A DNA stretch of 64,000 nucleotides, taken from assembly GCF_022095675.1 (NCBI RefSeq), contig NZ_JAHYSG010000005.1:124001-188000 (forward strand), written 5' to 3'. Positions 55,914 to 63,922 of the stretch are shown here, one piece after another (positions within the stretch are counted from its first letter, which is position 1; each line of letters opens with the position of its first letter). Source of the stretch: Dactylosporangium sp. AC04546. Its GTDB lineage: Bacteria; Actinomycetota; Actinomycetes; Mycobacteriales; Micromonosporaceae. A model generated the notes under the pieces. The model saw nothing but the letters and a program-made list of their open reading frames with translations, was not told the DNA's origin and searched no databases. The position numbers and the translations under genes were made by a program.

Positions 55914-56459
55914 TCACGCAGGGTCCGCCGCGTGCCGGGGGAACGTGAGGAACGTGGTCTGGTGCGGGCCCTGGAGGTGGATGTCGAAGCGCAGGTCCCC
56001 GCCGGTGTCGCGCTCGGCGACCAGCCCGGCCAGCAGCGGGTCGTCGCCGACGCCCGGGCCGGGCAGGTACGCGCGGGTGAACAGCCGGTCGAGCAGCCCG
56101 CGGGCGAAGATCACGACGGCGAAGAAGGGCGGCCGGCCGGGGGTGGTCGGGCCCGGCTCGACGGTGGTGAAGCTGTAGCGGCCGCCCGGGTCGGTCGCGG
56201 CGCGACCCCAGCCGGTGAAGCGGGTGCCGTCGCGGCGCAGCGAACCCTCGACGGCCGGCACGACGCCGTCCGGGCCGGCCTGGCGGATCTCCAGCAGCGC
56301 GTCGGGAACGGGCACGTCCTCGCCGTCGTACACCGTGCCGTGCAGGCGGATCGCGGCCGGGTGTGCCGGCGGGACGAGCTGGTGGCCGCCGGGGTACGGC
56401 AGCGCGAAGCCGTAGAAGGGCCCGATGGTCTGTCCCGGAGTGCTCGGCGGTGGGTTCAT
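55914..56459 (-). CDS. pcaG: Protocatechuate 3,4-dioxygenase alpha subunit
   Basis: ATG 56459 overlaps the pcaH stop (ATGA). The 181-residue chain begins MNPPPSTPGQTIGPFYGFAL, the usual PcaG opening with T-x-GPF. It continues RLHGTVYDGEDVPVPDALLE, WGRAATDPGGRYSFTTVEPG and PPFFAVVIFARGLLDRLFTR, and lacks the iron ligand Tyr/His set, as expected for alpha. With PcaH it forms the ring-cleaving enzyme giving 3-carboxy-cis,cis-muconate. Confidence 0.94.
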   Translation of the reverse strand: MNPPPSTPGQTIGPFYGFALPYPGGHQLVPPAHPAAIRLHGTVYDGEDVPVPDALLEIRQAGPDGVVPAVEGSLRRDGTRFTGWGRAATDPGGRYSFTTVEPGPTTPGRPPFFAVVIFARGLLDRLFTRAYLPGPGVGDDPLLAGLVAERDTGGDLRFDIHLQGPHQTTFLTFPRHAADPA

Positions 56460-57199
56460 GCGGCGTCCAGCGGGGTGCGGTGCGATCCGGTGAGCACGAT
56501 GTCCCAACGGTAGCCGAGCAGCCACTCGTGTTCGGACAGGTCGTGATCGTAGGTGGCGACGAGCCGCTCCCGGGCCTGCGGGTCGGTGATCGACTGGTAG
56601 ATCGGGTCCAGGGCGAACAGCGGATCGCCGGGGAAGTACATCTGCGTGACGAGCCGTTGGGTGAAGTCGGTGCCGAACAGCGAGAAGTGGATGTGCGCGG
56701 GCCGCCAGGCGTTGGTGTGGTTGCGCCACGGGTACGGGCCGGGCTTGATGGTGACGAAGCGGTAGTTGCCGTCGCCGTCGGTGCGGCAGCGGCCGACGCC
56801 GGTGAAGTTGGGGTCGACCGGGGACGGGTGCTGGTCGCGCTTGTGGATGTACCGGCCGCCGGCGTTGGCCTGCCAGATCTCCACCAGCTGGCGGCGGATC
56901 GGCCGGCCGTCACCGTCGAGGACCCGGCCCTGCACGACGATGCGCTCGCCGATCGGCTCGCCGCCGTGCTGGATGGTCAGGTCGGCCTCGAGCGGGTCGA
57001 CGTCGCTGTCGCCGAAGACCGGCGCGAGCAGCTCGGCGCCCTCGGGGTCGGCGTGGCGGAGGTCCTTGGTCGGGTGGCGCAGGATCGAGCCGCGGTACGG
57101 CGGGAAGGCCAGCAGCGGCTGCCGCGCGGGAGGTTCACCCGCGTGCAGCGCCGCGATCTCGGCGGAGATCTCCCGCTGTGACGGGAGGGTCGGCGTCAT
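56456..57199 (-). CDS. pcaH: Protocatechuate 3,4-dioxygenase beta subunit (iron-binding)
   Basis: ATG 57199 gives 247 residues starting MTPTLPSQREISAEIAALHA. The family blocks are VQGRVLDGDGRPIRRQLVEI, WQANAGGRYIHKRDQHPSP (first Tyr ligand), GNYRFVTIKPGPYPWRNH (second Tyr ligand) and WRPAHIHFSLFG (both His ligands of the Fe(III) site). It catalyses intradiol cleavage of protocatechuate. First gene of the pcaH-pcaG-pobA unit, divergent from the IclR regulator. Other beta-ketoadipate genes (pcaB, C, D, I, J, F) are not in this window. Confidence 0.95.
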   Translation of the reverse strand: MTPTLPSQREISAEIAALHAGEPPARQPLLAFPPYRGSILRHPTKDLRHADPEGAELLAPVFGDSDVDPLEADLTIQHGGEPIGERIVVQGRVLDGDGRPIRRQLVEIWQANAGGRYIHKRDQHPSPVDPNFTGVGRCRTDGDGNYRFVTIKPGPYPWRNHTNAWRPAHIHFSLFGTDFTQRLVTQMYFPGDPLFALDPIYQSITDPQARERLVATYDHDLSEHEWLLGYRWDIVLTGSHRTPLDAA

Positions 57200-57243
57200 G
57201 GGGTGCAACCGTACGGCCTGCGGCCCGGGTGGTCTACGCTGGG

Positions 57244-57260
57244 CTTCCACTCAGTGGAAG
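57244..57260. promoter_or_regulatory. Perfect 17-bp operator between pcaH and the IclR gene
   Basis: CTTCCACT-C-AGTGGAAG is a perfect 8-bp inverted repeat around one base. It sits in the 71-bp gap between the divergent pcaH and IclR start codons and overlaps the SD region of the regulator gene, as expected for an autoregulated PcaR/PobR-type operator. Confidence 0.75.
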
Positions 57261-57270
57261 GGAGCAGGGG

Positions 57271-58041
57271 ATGGCCGGACGGCTGTCGACCCCCGGGGCG
57301 TCCGTGGTGTCCCGGGCCTTCGCCCTGCTCGGCGCGTTCGACGACCGCCACCGCGGCCTCACCCTGTCCGAGCTGTCCCGCCGGGCCGGCCTGCCCCTCG
57401 CGACGACCCACCGCCTGGTCGCCGAGCTCGTCGAGCTGGGCGCGCTCGCCCGCCACGGGTCGGGGCAGTACGTGGTCGGCCGGCGGATCTGGAGCACCGG
57501 CCTGCTCGCCCCGGTGCAGACCGGCCTGCGCGAGCTCGCCTCGCCGTTCCTGCACGACATCTTCGCCGCCACCCGGGCCACCGTGCACCTCGCCGTCCGG
57601 GAGGGAACCCAGGTGTTGTACCTCGACCGCCTCGGCGGCAGCGAGTCCGTGCCCATCGTCAGCCGGGTCGGCGGCCGCCTGCCGATGCACTGCACGGGCG
57701 TCGGCAAGGTCCTGCTCGCCCACGCCCCGCAGGACGTCGTCGCCGAGGTCCTCGGGTCGCTGCGCCGGGTCACGCCGTACACCGTCGTCCACGCCGACCT
57801 GCTCGCCGCCCAGCTGGAGCGGGTCCGCCGCGACGGCTACGCCACCACCGCCGACGAGATGACGATCGGCGCCAGCTCCGTCGCCGTCCCGGTCCTGCGC
57901 GGCGGCACGGAGGTGGTGGCCGCGCTGGGCATCGTCGTGGCCCGCCTGCGCCGCGACCGCCAGCAGCTCGTCGCCGCCCTGCGGGTCGCGACGCAGGGCA
58001 TCGGCCGCGTGCTCGACGAGTCGTCGCCGCCCCCGGACTGA
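57271..58041 (+). CDS. IclR-family transcriptional regulator of the pca/pob unit
   Basis: This 256-residue protein has a winged HTH at about 12-70 (ASVVSRAFALLGAFDDRHRG, LTLSELSRRAGLPLATTHRL) and an IclR effector domain at about 85-250 (RATVHLAVREGTQVLYLDRL, LPMHCTGVGKVLLAHAP, DEMTIGASSVAVPVLRGGTE with the family V-A-x-P-V-x motif). It is divergent from pcaH with a palindrome between. IclR proteins such as PcaR and PobR respond to beta-ketoadipate, protocatechuate or 4-hydroxybenzoate; which applies here is not readable. Confidence 0.93.
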   Translation: MAGRLSTPGASVVSRAFALLGAFDDRHRGLTLSELSRRAGLPLATTHRLVAELVELGALARHGSGQYVVGRRIWSTGLLAPVQTGLRELASPFLHDIFAATRATVHLAVREGTQVLYLDRLGGSESVPIVSRVGGRLPMHCTGVGKVLLAHAPQDVVAEVLGSLRRVTPYTVVHADLLAAQLERVRRDGYATTADEMTIGASSVAVPVLRGGTEVVAALGIVVARLRRDRQQLVAALRVATQGIGRVLDESSPPPD

Positions 58042-58105
58042 GCCCCGTTCCTGGTACGGTGCCCGGTGGCCGCTCAGCCGGACAACGGGGGAAGGAGCGC
58101 CGCAC

Positions 58106-59515
58106 ATGGCCGCACTCAGCGAGCTCGTCACGCAGGCCCGCGCCCAGGCGGGCGACGGCGACCGGGCCGGCTTCAGCCAGACCGTGGCCGCGTTCTCGCG
58201 CGAGGTCATCGAGCCGTTCCTCGCGCTGCTGATGGACGCGGACGACGAGGTGGCGCAGCTCGAGGCGCTGTGCGACGCCGTGTTCCCGCCGCCGGACCCC
58301 GCCACCGCGCCACCGGCCGGGTCACCGCACCGGCTGGTGTTCGCCGCCGACGTGCTCGACGCGCCCTGGCCGACCCCGCGGCGCACGGCCGCCCTGCTGT
58401 CCATCGTGGACTCCGGCGACACCCGGCCCGGCCAGCCGGTGCTCGACGCCCTCGCCGAGGAGGCGATCGCGGCACCGCCGTCACCGGCGCGCATCCGGCT
58501 GCTGCGCCGGCTGCTGTCCACCCCGGTCGGGTTCACCGGCCGGCCGGCCGCCGCGCGGGTCCTCGCGGAGCTCCACGCGGAAGGCAAGCTCAACGCCGCC
58601 GCCGTGGAGGCGGCGTTCACCGCCGACCGCCGGGTCGCCAACGAGGGCAAGGCCCGGCTCGGCGACGTGGTGTTCGGCGACGGTGCCGAGCGGCCCGACC
58701 CGACCGGCTTCCGCGCGGCGCTGCGCGAGCAGTACGACGAGCTGATCTGGCGGCTCACCGAGACACCGGACCCGGACGCCTGGCACCACACACCGCGCTC
58801 GCCGGCACCGCGCGGCACCCGGTTCGTCCGCCGCGGCCTCGACCTGCGGACCGGCCGGCTGCCCGCCCCACCCGGTGAGTACGTCGACGAGCTGGTCGCG
58901 TTCCTCTGCGGGGCGCAGCTCACCGCCGCTGAGCGGGCCGAGCTGGACGGCTGGCTGACCGGGCGGCCGACGGCCGAGCGGCAGCAGGTCGCACGCTCCC
59001 GGCAGGCGGCGGCCGACGCCGCGGCGAGGCGCGAGTCCACGGCGGGGCCGGCCGTGGCCGGCATCGAGCCCGACCACCACTACCCGGGCAACGCGGCGGG
59101 CTACGCCGCCGGGCGGCTCACCGCGACCGGGCCGGTGGCCGCCGCGCTGGCCCGCGCGCCGCGCGTGTTCCTCGCCGTCGTCGAGGACGACCCCGAGCAG
59201 TTCGCGATCCGGCGCGAGGAGCTGTGCGAGTTCCTGCACGTGGCCGGCGACGGCTGGAAGTACGAGCTGAGCCTCACCGACGAGGTCAAGTCGATCGTCG
59301 AGACCGGCCCGGGAGAGGACGAGGACGACCTGCTGGAGCAGCGGATCGCCGCGCAGCCGGACGTGAAGTCCGCGTTCCACGCCGACCGCGAGTGGTTCGA
59401 GGTCCAGCTGTCCCGGCCCCTGCCGGCCGACGAGATGCTCGCCCGCTACATCGACGCGCTGAGCGCCGCCAACCGCGAGCACGCCCGCCGGCTGGGGATC
59501 GCGGTCCCCGACTGA
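58106..59515 (+). CDS. Large hypothetical protein, helical N-part
   Basis: This 469-residue protein starts MAALSELVTQARAQAGDGDR, with GGAAGGAG upstream. Residues 1-70 look like amphipathic helices (VAAFSREVIEPFLALLMDAD). A middle region rich in short helices (RIRLLRRLLSTPVGFTGRPA) may be HEAT-like. The C-terminal third has RVFLAVVEDDPEQFAIRREE and FEVQLSRPLPADEMLARYID. No signal or membrane helix and no catalytic motif recognised. It converges with the racemase-like gene, 3 bases apart. Confidence 0.75.
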   Translation: MAALSELVTQARAQAGDGDRAGFSQTVAAFSREVIEPFLALLMDADDEVAQLEALCDAVFPPPDPATAPPAGSPHRLVFAADVLDAPWPTPRRTAALLSIVDSGDTRPGQPVLDALAEEAIAAPPSPARIRLLRRLLSTPVGFTGRPAAARVLAELHAEGKLNAAAVEAAFTADRRVANEGKARLGDVVFGDGAERPDPTGFRAALREQYDELIWRLTETPDPDAWHHTPRSPAPRGTRFVRRGLDLRTGRLPAPPGEYVDELVAFLCGAQLTAAERAELDGWLTGRPTAERQQVARSRQAAADAAARRESTAGPAVAGIEPDHHYPGNAAGYAAGRLTATGPVAAALARAPRVFLAVVEDDPEQFAIRREELCEFLHVAGDGWKYELSLTDEVKSIVETGPGEDEDDLLEQRIAAQPDVKSAFHADREWFEVQLSRPLPADEMLARYIDALSAANREHARRLGIAVPD

Positions 59516-59518
59516 CGG

Positions 59519-60262
59519 TCAGTGGTCGCGGAGCAGGCGCCCGGCGCCCGTGACCCGGTCGGGCAGGCCGTGCTCGCGCAGCGCGTGCCACAGCGTGGCG
59601 GCGTTGATGGCGACCACCGGCTTGCCCAGCTCCTGTTCGAGGCGGTCGGCGAGGGCGACGAACGACAGGTTCGTGCCCACCTGGACGATCGCGTCGACGT
59701 CCGGGCCGTCGAGCTGCGCGACGGTGTCCCGCAGCCGGTCGTCGGGGACGCGGGCGATGTCCATCGCGGTCGGGCAGCGCAGGCCGGTGATCGCCGTGAC
59801 GGTGAAGCCGGCCTCGGTGAAGAAGCGCCCCACCTCCCGGTCGGCGATCGGCTGGTACGGCGAGAAGACCGCGATGCGCCGGCAGCCCAGCGCGTGCAGG
59901 GCCGCCCGGCAGGAGCTCGCGCCGGTCGTCACCGGCAGGCCGGTGCGCTCCCGCAGGCGCCGCTCGAAGGCGGCGTTGCCCTCGACGCCGCCCCAGAACG
60001 TCTCGGCGGACATGCCCATGACGAGGCGGTCCGGCTCGGCGGTGAGCACGTCGCGGACGGCGGTGTCGATGGCGGCGCGGATCTGCGCGAGCAGCGCCTC
60101 GAAGCCGGCGTCGTCGGCCATCGTGGGGTCGGGGATGTACATCGAGCCGGCCCGGTAGGCGACGCCCGGCACGCGGGCGGTCCAGTAGTCGTGCTCGACG
60201 ACGGTGTTGGTGCTGGGGACGATGACGCCGAAGACGGCGCGGGGTCCGACGGCGTTGGTCAT
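59519..60262 (-). CDS. Maleate isomerase / Asp-Glu racemase superfamily protein with atypical active site
   Basis: This 247-residue protein starts MTNAVGPRAVFGVIVPSTNT. GVIVPSTNTVVEHDYW is the N-terminal signature of maleate cis-trans isomerase and arylmalonate decarboxylase relatives. Two Rossmann-like halves follow (RRIAVFSPYQPIADREVGRF; DAIVQVGTNLSFVALADRLE). The usual first catalytic Cys region reads VMGMSAETFWGG, with Ser, and the second reads QVGTNLSF with no Cys; other Cys occur in GASSCRAALHALGC and LRCPT. Chemistry may differ from the cysteine-pair enzymes. Its start overlaps the stop of the upstream TetR gene (ATGA). Confidence 0.82.
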   Translation of the reverse strand: MTNAVGPRAVFGVIVPSTNTVVEHDYWTARVPGVAYRAGSMYIPDPTMADDAGFEALLAQIRAAIDTAVRDVLTAEPDRLVMGMSAETFWGGVEGNAAFERRLRERTGLPVTTGASSCRAALHALGCRRIAVFSPYQPIADREVGRFFTEAGFTVTAITGLRCPTAMDIARVPDDRLRDTVAQLDGPDVDAIVQVGTNLSFVALADRLEQELGKPVVAINAATLWHALREHGLPDRVTGAGRLLRDH

Positions 60263-60804
60263 GGGTTGGTCAGCCTCCGGGTGACGTCGTCGACGATGCG
60301 GTGCGCCCGGGTCCGGGCGGCCGGGCGGTCCAGCAGCAGCGCGTCGAGCAGCAGCGGCGCGGCGATCGTCGCGACGGCGTCCTCGCGGTCGGTCGCGGCG
60401 ACGCCGGCGGCGCGCAGCACCGTGTGGAACGGGGCCAGGAGGTCGCTGACGTAGCGGTGGCGCAGCCGCGCCTCGCCGGCGACGACGAGGGCCTGCAGGA
60501 ACGCGCCGACGGGCCGGTCGCGCAGCCGGTCGCAGAGCTGGTCGACCGCGGCGTGCAGGTCGCGCGCGAGCTCGCCGGTCGGCTCGGCGGGCGGTACCGG
60601 AGCGACGTCGATCAGGGCGGCGAGCACGGCTCCCGGCGTGGGCCAGTGCCGGTAGACGGTCGAGCGGGACACGCCGGTGACCTGGTGCAGCCGCTGGGCG
60701 GTCAGCGCCGCGGCGCCCTCGGCCAGCAGCAGGTCGAGCGCGGCGGTCAGCACGAGCGTCGCGGTGTCGTCGGTGGGGCCGGCGGGACGGCCGGGGCGGG
60801 TCAC
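60259..60804 (-). CDS. TetR-family transcriptional regulator
   Basis: This 181-residue protein starts MTRPGRPAGPTDDTATLVLT. The HTH is at about 15-60 (ALDLLLAEGAAALTAQRLHQ, VTGVSRSTVYRHWPTPGAVL). The helical ligand domain follows, including AVDQLCDRLRDRPVGAFLQA and APFHTVLRAAGV. It is coupled to the racemase-like gene and divergent from the cupin gene at 60883, with an inverted repeat between, so it probably controls both. Confidence 0.92.
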   Translation of the reverse strand: MTRPGRPAGPTDDTATLVLTAALDLLLAEGAAALTAQRLHQVTGVSRSTVYRHWPTPGAVLAALIDVAPVPPAEPTGELARDLHAAVDQLCDRLRDRPVGAFLQALVVAGEARLRHRYVSDLLAPFHTVLRAAGVAATDREDAVATIAAPLLLDALLLDRPAARTRAHRIVDDVTRRLTNP

Positions 60805-60815
60805 GAGCGTTCACG

Positions 60816-60828
60816 GTACACCTTGTAC
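60816..60828. promoter_or_regulatory. Inverted-repeat operator candidate for the TetR regulator at 60259
   Basis: GTACA-CCT-TGTAC is a perfect 5-bp inverted repeat, 12 bases upstream of the TetR start and 55 bases before the divergent cupin ATG. It probably allows joint control of both directions. Confidence 0.5.
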
Positions 60829-60882
60829 TCGAAACTAGTAACCGATACATTCTGCACCGGAAACAGGACCGAAGGAGGCCCC

Positions 60883-61776
60883 ATGCGCCCGCACGTGGAG
60901 ATCGTCGACGAACGCGACCTGATCTGGCACGTCGCCGAGTTCCAGCACGCCACCGGCCCCGCCGGGCAGCGCAACCTCAGCTACGACGAGGAGGACGGCT
61001 CGGCGTCGCTCAAGGTCCGGTTCACCGGCGACTGGTCCCGCCCGGCCGGGGTCCACCACGCCGACACCGAGTGGTACGTGCTGTCCGGCCAGGTCGTCAT
61101 CGGCGACACGGTCCTCGGCCCGGAGGGCTACTGGACCGCCCCGAAGGGCGTGTGGACCCCGCCGCTCACCGTCACCGCCGGCACCGAGATCCTCCTGTAC
61201 CGCGAGTACGGCGACTGGCACTTCGACCCCGCCGGCGCGTCCCTCGACACCGTCCGCCCCGACCAGCGGCTCGTCGTGCTGGACACCGCGCGGATGCCGT
61301 GGATCGACGTCAGGGACGGCAGCCCGATGCGCTTCGACCTCGGCGGCACCCCGGTCCCCGGCCTGTACATCAAGCTGCTGCACCGCGACGAGAAGACGGG
61401 CTTCTACACCCGCCTGATCAAGGCGAAGCCGGGCTGGCGCGAGGTGCCCCTGGCCCACCACCCCTGCTCCGAGGAGGCGTACTGCCTCGACGGTGCCTTC
61501 GAGTACAACTTCGGCAAGATGTGGCCCGGCACGTACTTCTGGCGCCCGCCGCTGATCCGCCACGGAGACTTCACGGCGGACGCCGAGGCCGGCTGCACCT
61601 GGCTGGTGCGCTCCGACGCCGACCTCGTCGACTGGTACACCGACAACGCCCGCGTCGAGATGCGCGGCGACGCCACCAACTGGGGCGCGGGCTTCCCGCT
61701 GAGCGCCGCGCCCCGCTACATCGAGCCGGTCCGCTCCCGCAGCATCGGCCGCTGGAGCGACCCGGCGTACCAGTAG
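60883..61776 (+). CDS. Two-cupin-domain protein (DUF4437-like), unknown reaction
   Basis: AAGGAGG lies 6 bases before ATG 60883. This 297-residue protein starts MRPHVEIVDERDLIWHVAEF. The first cupin at about 40-115 is RPAGVHHADTEWYVLSGQVV with GPEGYWTAPKGVWTPPLTVT. The second at about 160-260 is YTRLIKAKPGWREVPLAHHP, CSEEAYCLDGAFEYNFGKMW and FWRPPLIRHGDFT, with HH, E and H as likely metal ligands. It is divergent from the TetR/racemase-like pair and may belong to the same small pathway. Confidence 0.82.
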   Translation: MRPHVEIVDERDLIWHVAEFQHATGPAGQRNLSYDEEDGSASLKVRFTGDWSRPAGVHHADTEWYVLSGQVVIGDTVLGPEGYWTAPKGVWTPPLTVTAGTEILLYREYGDWHFDPAGASLDTVRPDQRLVVLDTARMPWIDVRDGSPMRFDLGGTPVPGLYIKLLHRDEKTGFYTRLIKAKPGWREVPLAHHPCSEEAYCLDGAFEYNFGKMWPGTYFWRPPLIRHGDFTADAEAGCTWLVRSDADLVDWYTDNARVEMRGDATNWGAGFPLSAAPRYIEPVRSRSIGRWSDPAYQ

Positions 61777-61780
61777 AGCC

Positions 61781-63184
61781 TTAGTGCACGTGGGCGACCG
61801 CGCCCGCGGGCGGGCGTCCGCCCGGCACCGCGACCAGGGCGAGCGCGGCGGCGGCGATCGCGGTGACGGCGGCGACGACCAGCGCGTCGACGAAGCCGTC
61901 GCCGCCCGCGCCGGGGGAGAGGCTGGCGGCGGCGACGCTGGACACCACCGCGACGCCGATCGCGCCGCCGAGCTCGTGGAACGTGTTCACGACACCCGAC
62001 GCGACCCCGGCCCGGTCCGGCGCGACGTGGGCGAGTGCGGTGGTGGTCGCGGCGACGAACGTGGCGCCCGCACCGGCGGCGACGATCGCGATGCCGGTCA
62101 CGAGGCCGGCCGGCCCGGACCAGACGGCGGCGGTCGCGGCGCCGGCCGCCGCGACCGTCAGGCCGGTGACCGCCACGGCCCGCCCGCCGGTGCGACCGAC
62201 CGCCCGGCTCGCGAGGTGCGCGCCGAGCACCGTGGCCACCGCCACGGGCACGAACGCCAGGCCGGTCGCCAGGGCGCCGTAGCCGCGGCCGTGCTGCAGC
62301 CAGAACGAGCCGACGAAGAAGCCGCCGACGAGCAGCGCGGTGGCGACGAGCATGAGCAGCGCCCCGGCGGCCATCGGCCGGTGGGCGAGCAGGCGCGGGT
62401 CGACCAGCGGCGCGCGCAGCCGGCGCTCCAGGGCGACGAAGCCCGCGCCGAGCAGCACCGCGGCGCCGAGCGGCACGAGCGTGCCGGCGCCGGTCCAGCC
62501 GTCGTCGCCCGCGTTCGTCAGGCCGTAGATGGCCGCCGCGGTCGCGGCGGTGACGAGGACCGCGCCGGGCAGGTCGAGCCGCTCCCGGCGGCGGGCCGCC
62601 GGCCAGCCGCGCATGAGCACGGCCAGGGCCACCAGCACGACGGCGCCGACCGGCAGGTTGACGAAGAAGATCCAGCGCCAGCCCGGCCCGGCGGTCAGCA
62701 GCCCGCCGAGCAGCACCCCGATCGCGGCGCCGCTCCCGCCGAGCGCCGCCCACACGCCCAGTGCGCGGTGCCGTTCGGTACCGCTGAAGGTCGTGGCGAC
62801 GATCGACAGGGCGGCCGGGGAGAGCAGCGCGGCGCCGACGCCCTGCAACGCCCGCCCGGCGATGAGCGTCGCCGCCGACCCGGCCGTGCCGCTGACCAGC
62901 GAGGCGGCGGTGAAGACGGCCAGGCCGGCCAGCAGCGTCCGGCGTGCGCTCAGCAGGTCGGCGAGGCGGCCACCGAGCAGCATGAGGCCGCCGAACATCA
63001 GCGTGTACGCGGTGACGACCCAGGTCAGGGCGGTGCGGTCGAGGCGCAGGTCGGCGCTGATGTGCGGCAGCGCCACGTTCACGACGGTGATGTCGAGGAT
63101 CAGCATGAACTGGCCCGCGCCCAGCAGGCCCAGGACGAGCCAGCGCGAGGCCGGTGGAGCGGCGGTGTGGACGGTCACGGTCAT
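61781..63184 (-). CDS. MFS drug exporter, DHA2 (EmrB/QacA) family
   Basis: About 467 residues from ATG 63184; an upstream in-frame ATG at 63202 adds six residues, and neither has an ideal SD. The protein shows the DHA2 motifs: LGAGQFMLILDITVVNVALP (motif D1), GGRLADLLSARRTLLAGLAV (motif A), GRALQGVGAALLSPAALSIV, GLLTAGPGWRWIFFVNLPVG (motif C region) and about 14 hydrophobic segments. It exports drugs or metabolites by proton antiport. It is divergent from the TetR gene at 63263, with a large palindrome in the 78-bp gap. Confidence 0.93.
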   Translation of the reverse strand: MTVTVHTAAPPASRWLVLGLLGAGQFMLILDITVVNVALPHISADLRLDRTALTWVVTAYTLMFGGLMLLGGRLADLLSARRTLLAGLAVFTAASLVSGTAGSAATLIAGRALQGVGAALLSPAALSIVATTFSGTERHRALGVWAALGGSGAAIGVLLGGLLTAGPGWRWIFFVNLPVGAVVLVALAVLMRGWPAARRRERLDLPGAVLVTAATAAAIYGLTNAGDDGWTGAGTLVPLGAAVLLGAGFVALERRLRAPLVDPRLLAHRPMAAGALLMLVATALLVGGFFVGSFWLQHGRGYGALATGLAFVPVAVATVLGAHLASRAVGRTGGRAVAVTGLTVAAAGAATAAVWSGPAGLVTGIAIVAAGAGATFVAATTTALAHVAPDRAGVASGVVNTFHELGGAIGVAVVSSVAAASLSPGAGGDGFVDALVVAAVTAIAAAALALVAVPGGRPPAGAVAHVH

Positions 63185-63193
63185 CCCCTCTAA

Positions 63194-63250
63194 CTCAAGC
63201 ATGCATGTACGAGTTACGGCGCGAGCGTAACTCGTATAGGCTTGCTTGAG
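63194..63250. promoter_or_regulatory. Nested palindromic control region between the MFS exporter and TetR genes
   Basis: The inner repeat is TACGAGTTACG (63208-63218), 7 bases, CGTAACTCGTA (63226-63236), a perfect 11-bp match. The outer repeat is CTCAAGC (63194-63200) and GCTTGAG (63244-63250). Both have the same centre at 63222. It spans most of the gap between the divergent start codons and fits a TetR operator covering both promoters. Confidence 0.8.
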
Positions 63251-63262
63251 ATAGGGGGTGTG

Positions 63263-63856
63263 ATGTCCGCAGCATCGAGTCCGGCCCGGCGCCGCGCCGA
63301 CGCCCAGCGCAACATCGAGGCGATCCTCGACGCGGCGCTCGTCTGCCTGACCGCCGACCGGCACGCCAGCGTGGCCGACATCGCCCAGCAGGCCGGGGTC
63401 GGGCGGATGACGCTCTACGGGCACTTCCGCACGCGCGCCGACCTCCTCGAGGCCGTGTTCGCCCGGCTGCTGGCCCACTGCGAGGAGGTGCTCGGCGGGG
63501 TCGACCTGGACGGCGACCCGGGCGCCGCGCTGCGCCGGCTGGTCGGCTCGTCGTGGCAGCTCGTCCACCAGTTCCACGCCGTGCGGCAGGCGGCGGAGCT
63601 GGAGCTGCCCGAGGAGCGCATCCGGGCCCACCACGACCAGCCGATGCGCCGGGTCGAGGACCTGATCTCGCGCGGCCGCGACTCCGGCGCCTTCCGCCGC
63701 GACCTGCCGACGAGCTGGCTGATCACGGTCGTCTACAGCATCCTGCACGCGGCCGCGGACGACTGCGCGGCCGGCCGGCTCGACACCGACCAGGCGCCGC
63801 ACGTCATCACCGCCACGCTCCTGTCCGTCCTGGCCGCGCCGGCCGACCCCCGGTAG
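63263..63856 (+). CDS. TetR-family regulator of the divergent MFS exporter
   Basis: ATG 63263 (AGGGGGTG upstream) gives 197 residues. The HTH at about 15-62 reads IEAILDAALVCLTADRHASV, ADIAQQAGVGRMTLYGHFRT, with RADLLEAVFARLL opening the core. The ligand domain includes SSWQLVHQFHAVRQAAELEL and LITVVYSILHAAADDCAAGR. It is the classical arrangement of a repressor divergent from an efflux gene. The shared palindrome supports autorepression and exporter repression. Confidence 0.94.
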   Translation: MSAASSPARRRADAQRNIEAILDAALVCLTADRHASVADIAQQAGVGRMTLYGHFRTRADLLEAVFARLLAHCEEVLGGVDLDGDPGAALRRLVGSSWQLVHQFHAVRQAAELELPEERIRAHHDQPMRRVEDLISRGRDSGAFRRDLPTSWLITVVYSILHAAADDCAAGRLDTDQAPHVITATLLSVLAAPADPR

Positions 63857-63863
63857 CCGACCG

Positions 63864-63914
63864 GCACGCGATCAGCCCTGATCAGCACGCGATCAGCCCT
63901 GATCAGGGCTGATC
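63864..63914. repeat. Two 21-bp tandem repeats merging into a 24-bp perfect palindrome; probable terminator
   Basis: GCACGCGATCAGCCCTGATC plus A is repeated at 63864-63884 and 63885-63905. From 63891 to 63914 the sequence is a perfect palindrome built of GATCAGCCCT, GATC and AGGGCTGATC. It lies between the converging ends of the TetR gene and the ABC transporter gene, so a bidirectional terminator is likely, made unusual by the tandem duplication. Confidence 0.7.
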
Positions 63915-63922
63915 AGCGCCGG

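Noticed and set aside
63864..63914. CRISPR-like short repeats
   Set aside because: Only two adjoining copies without spacers; better explained as a tandem duplication within a terminator palindrome.
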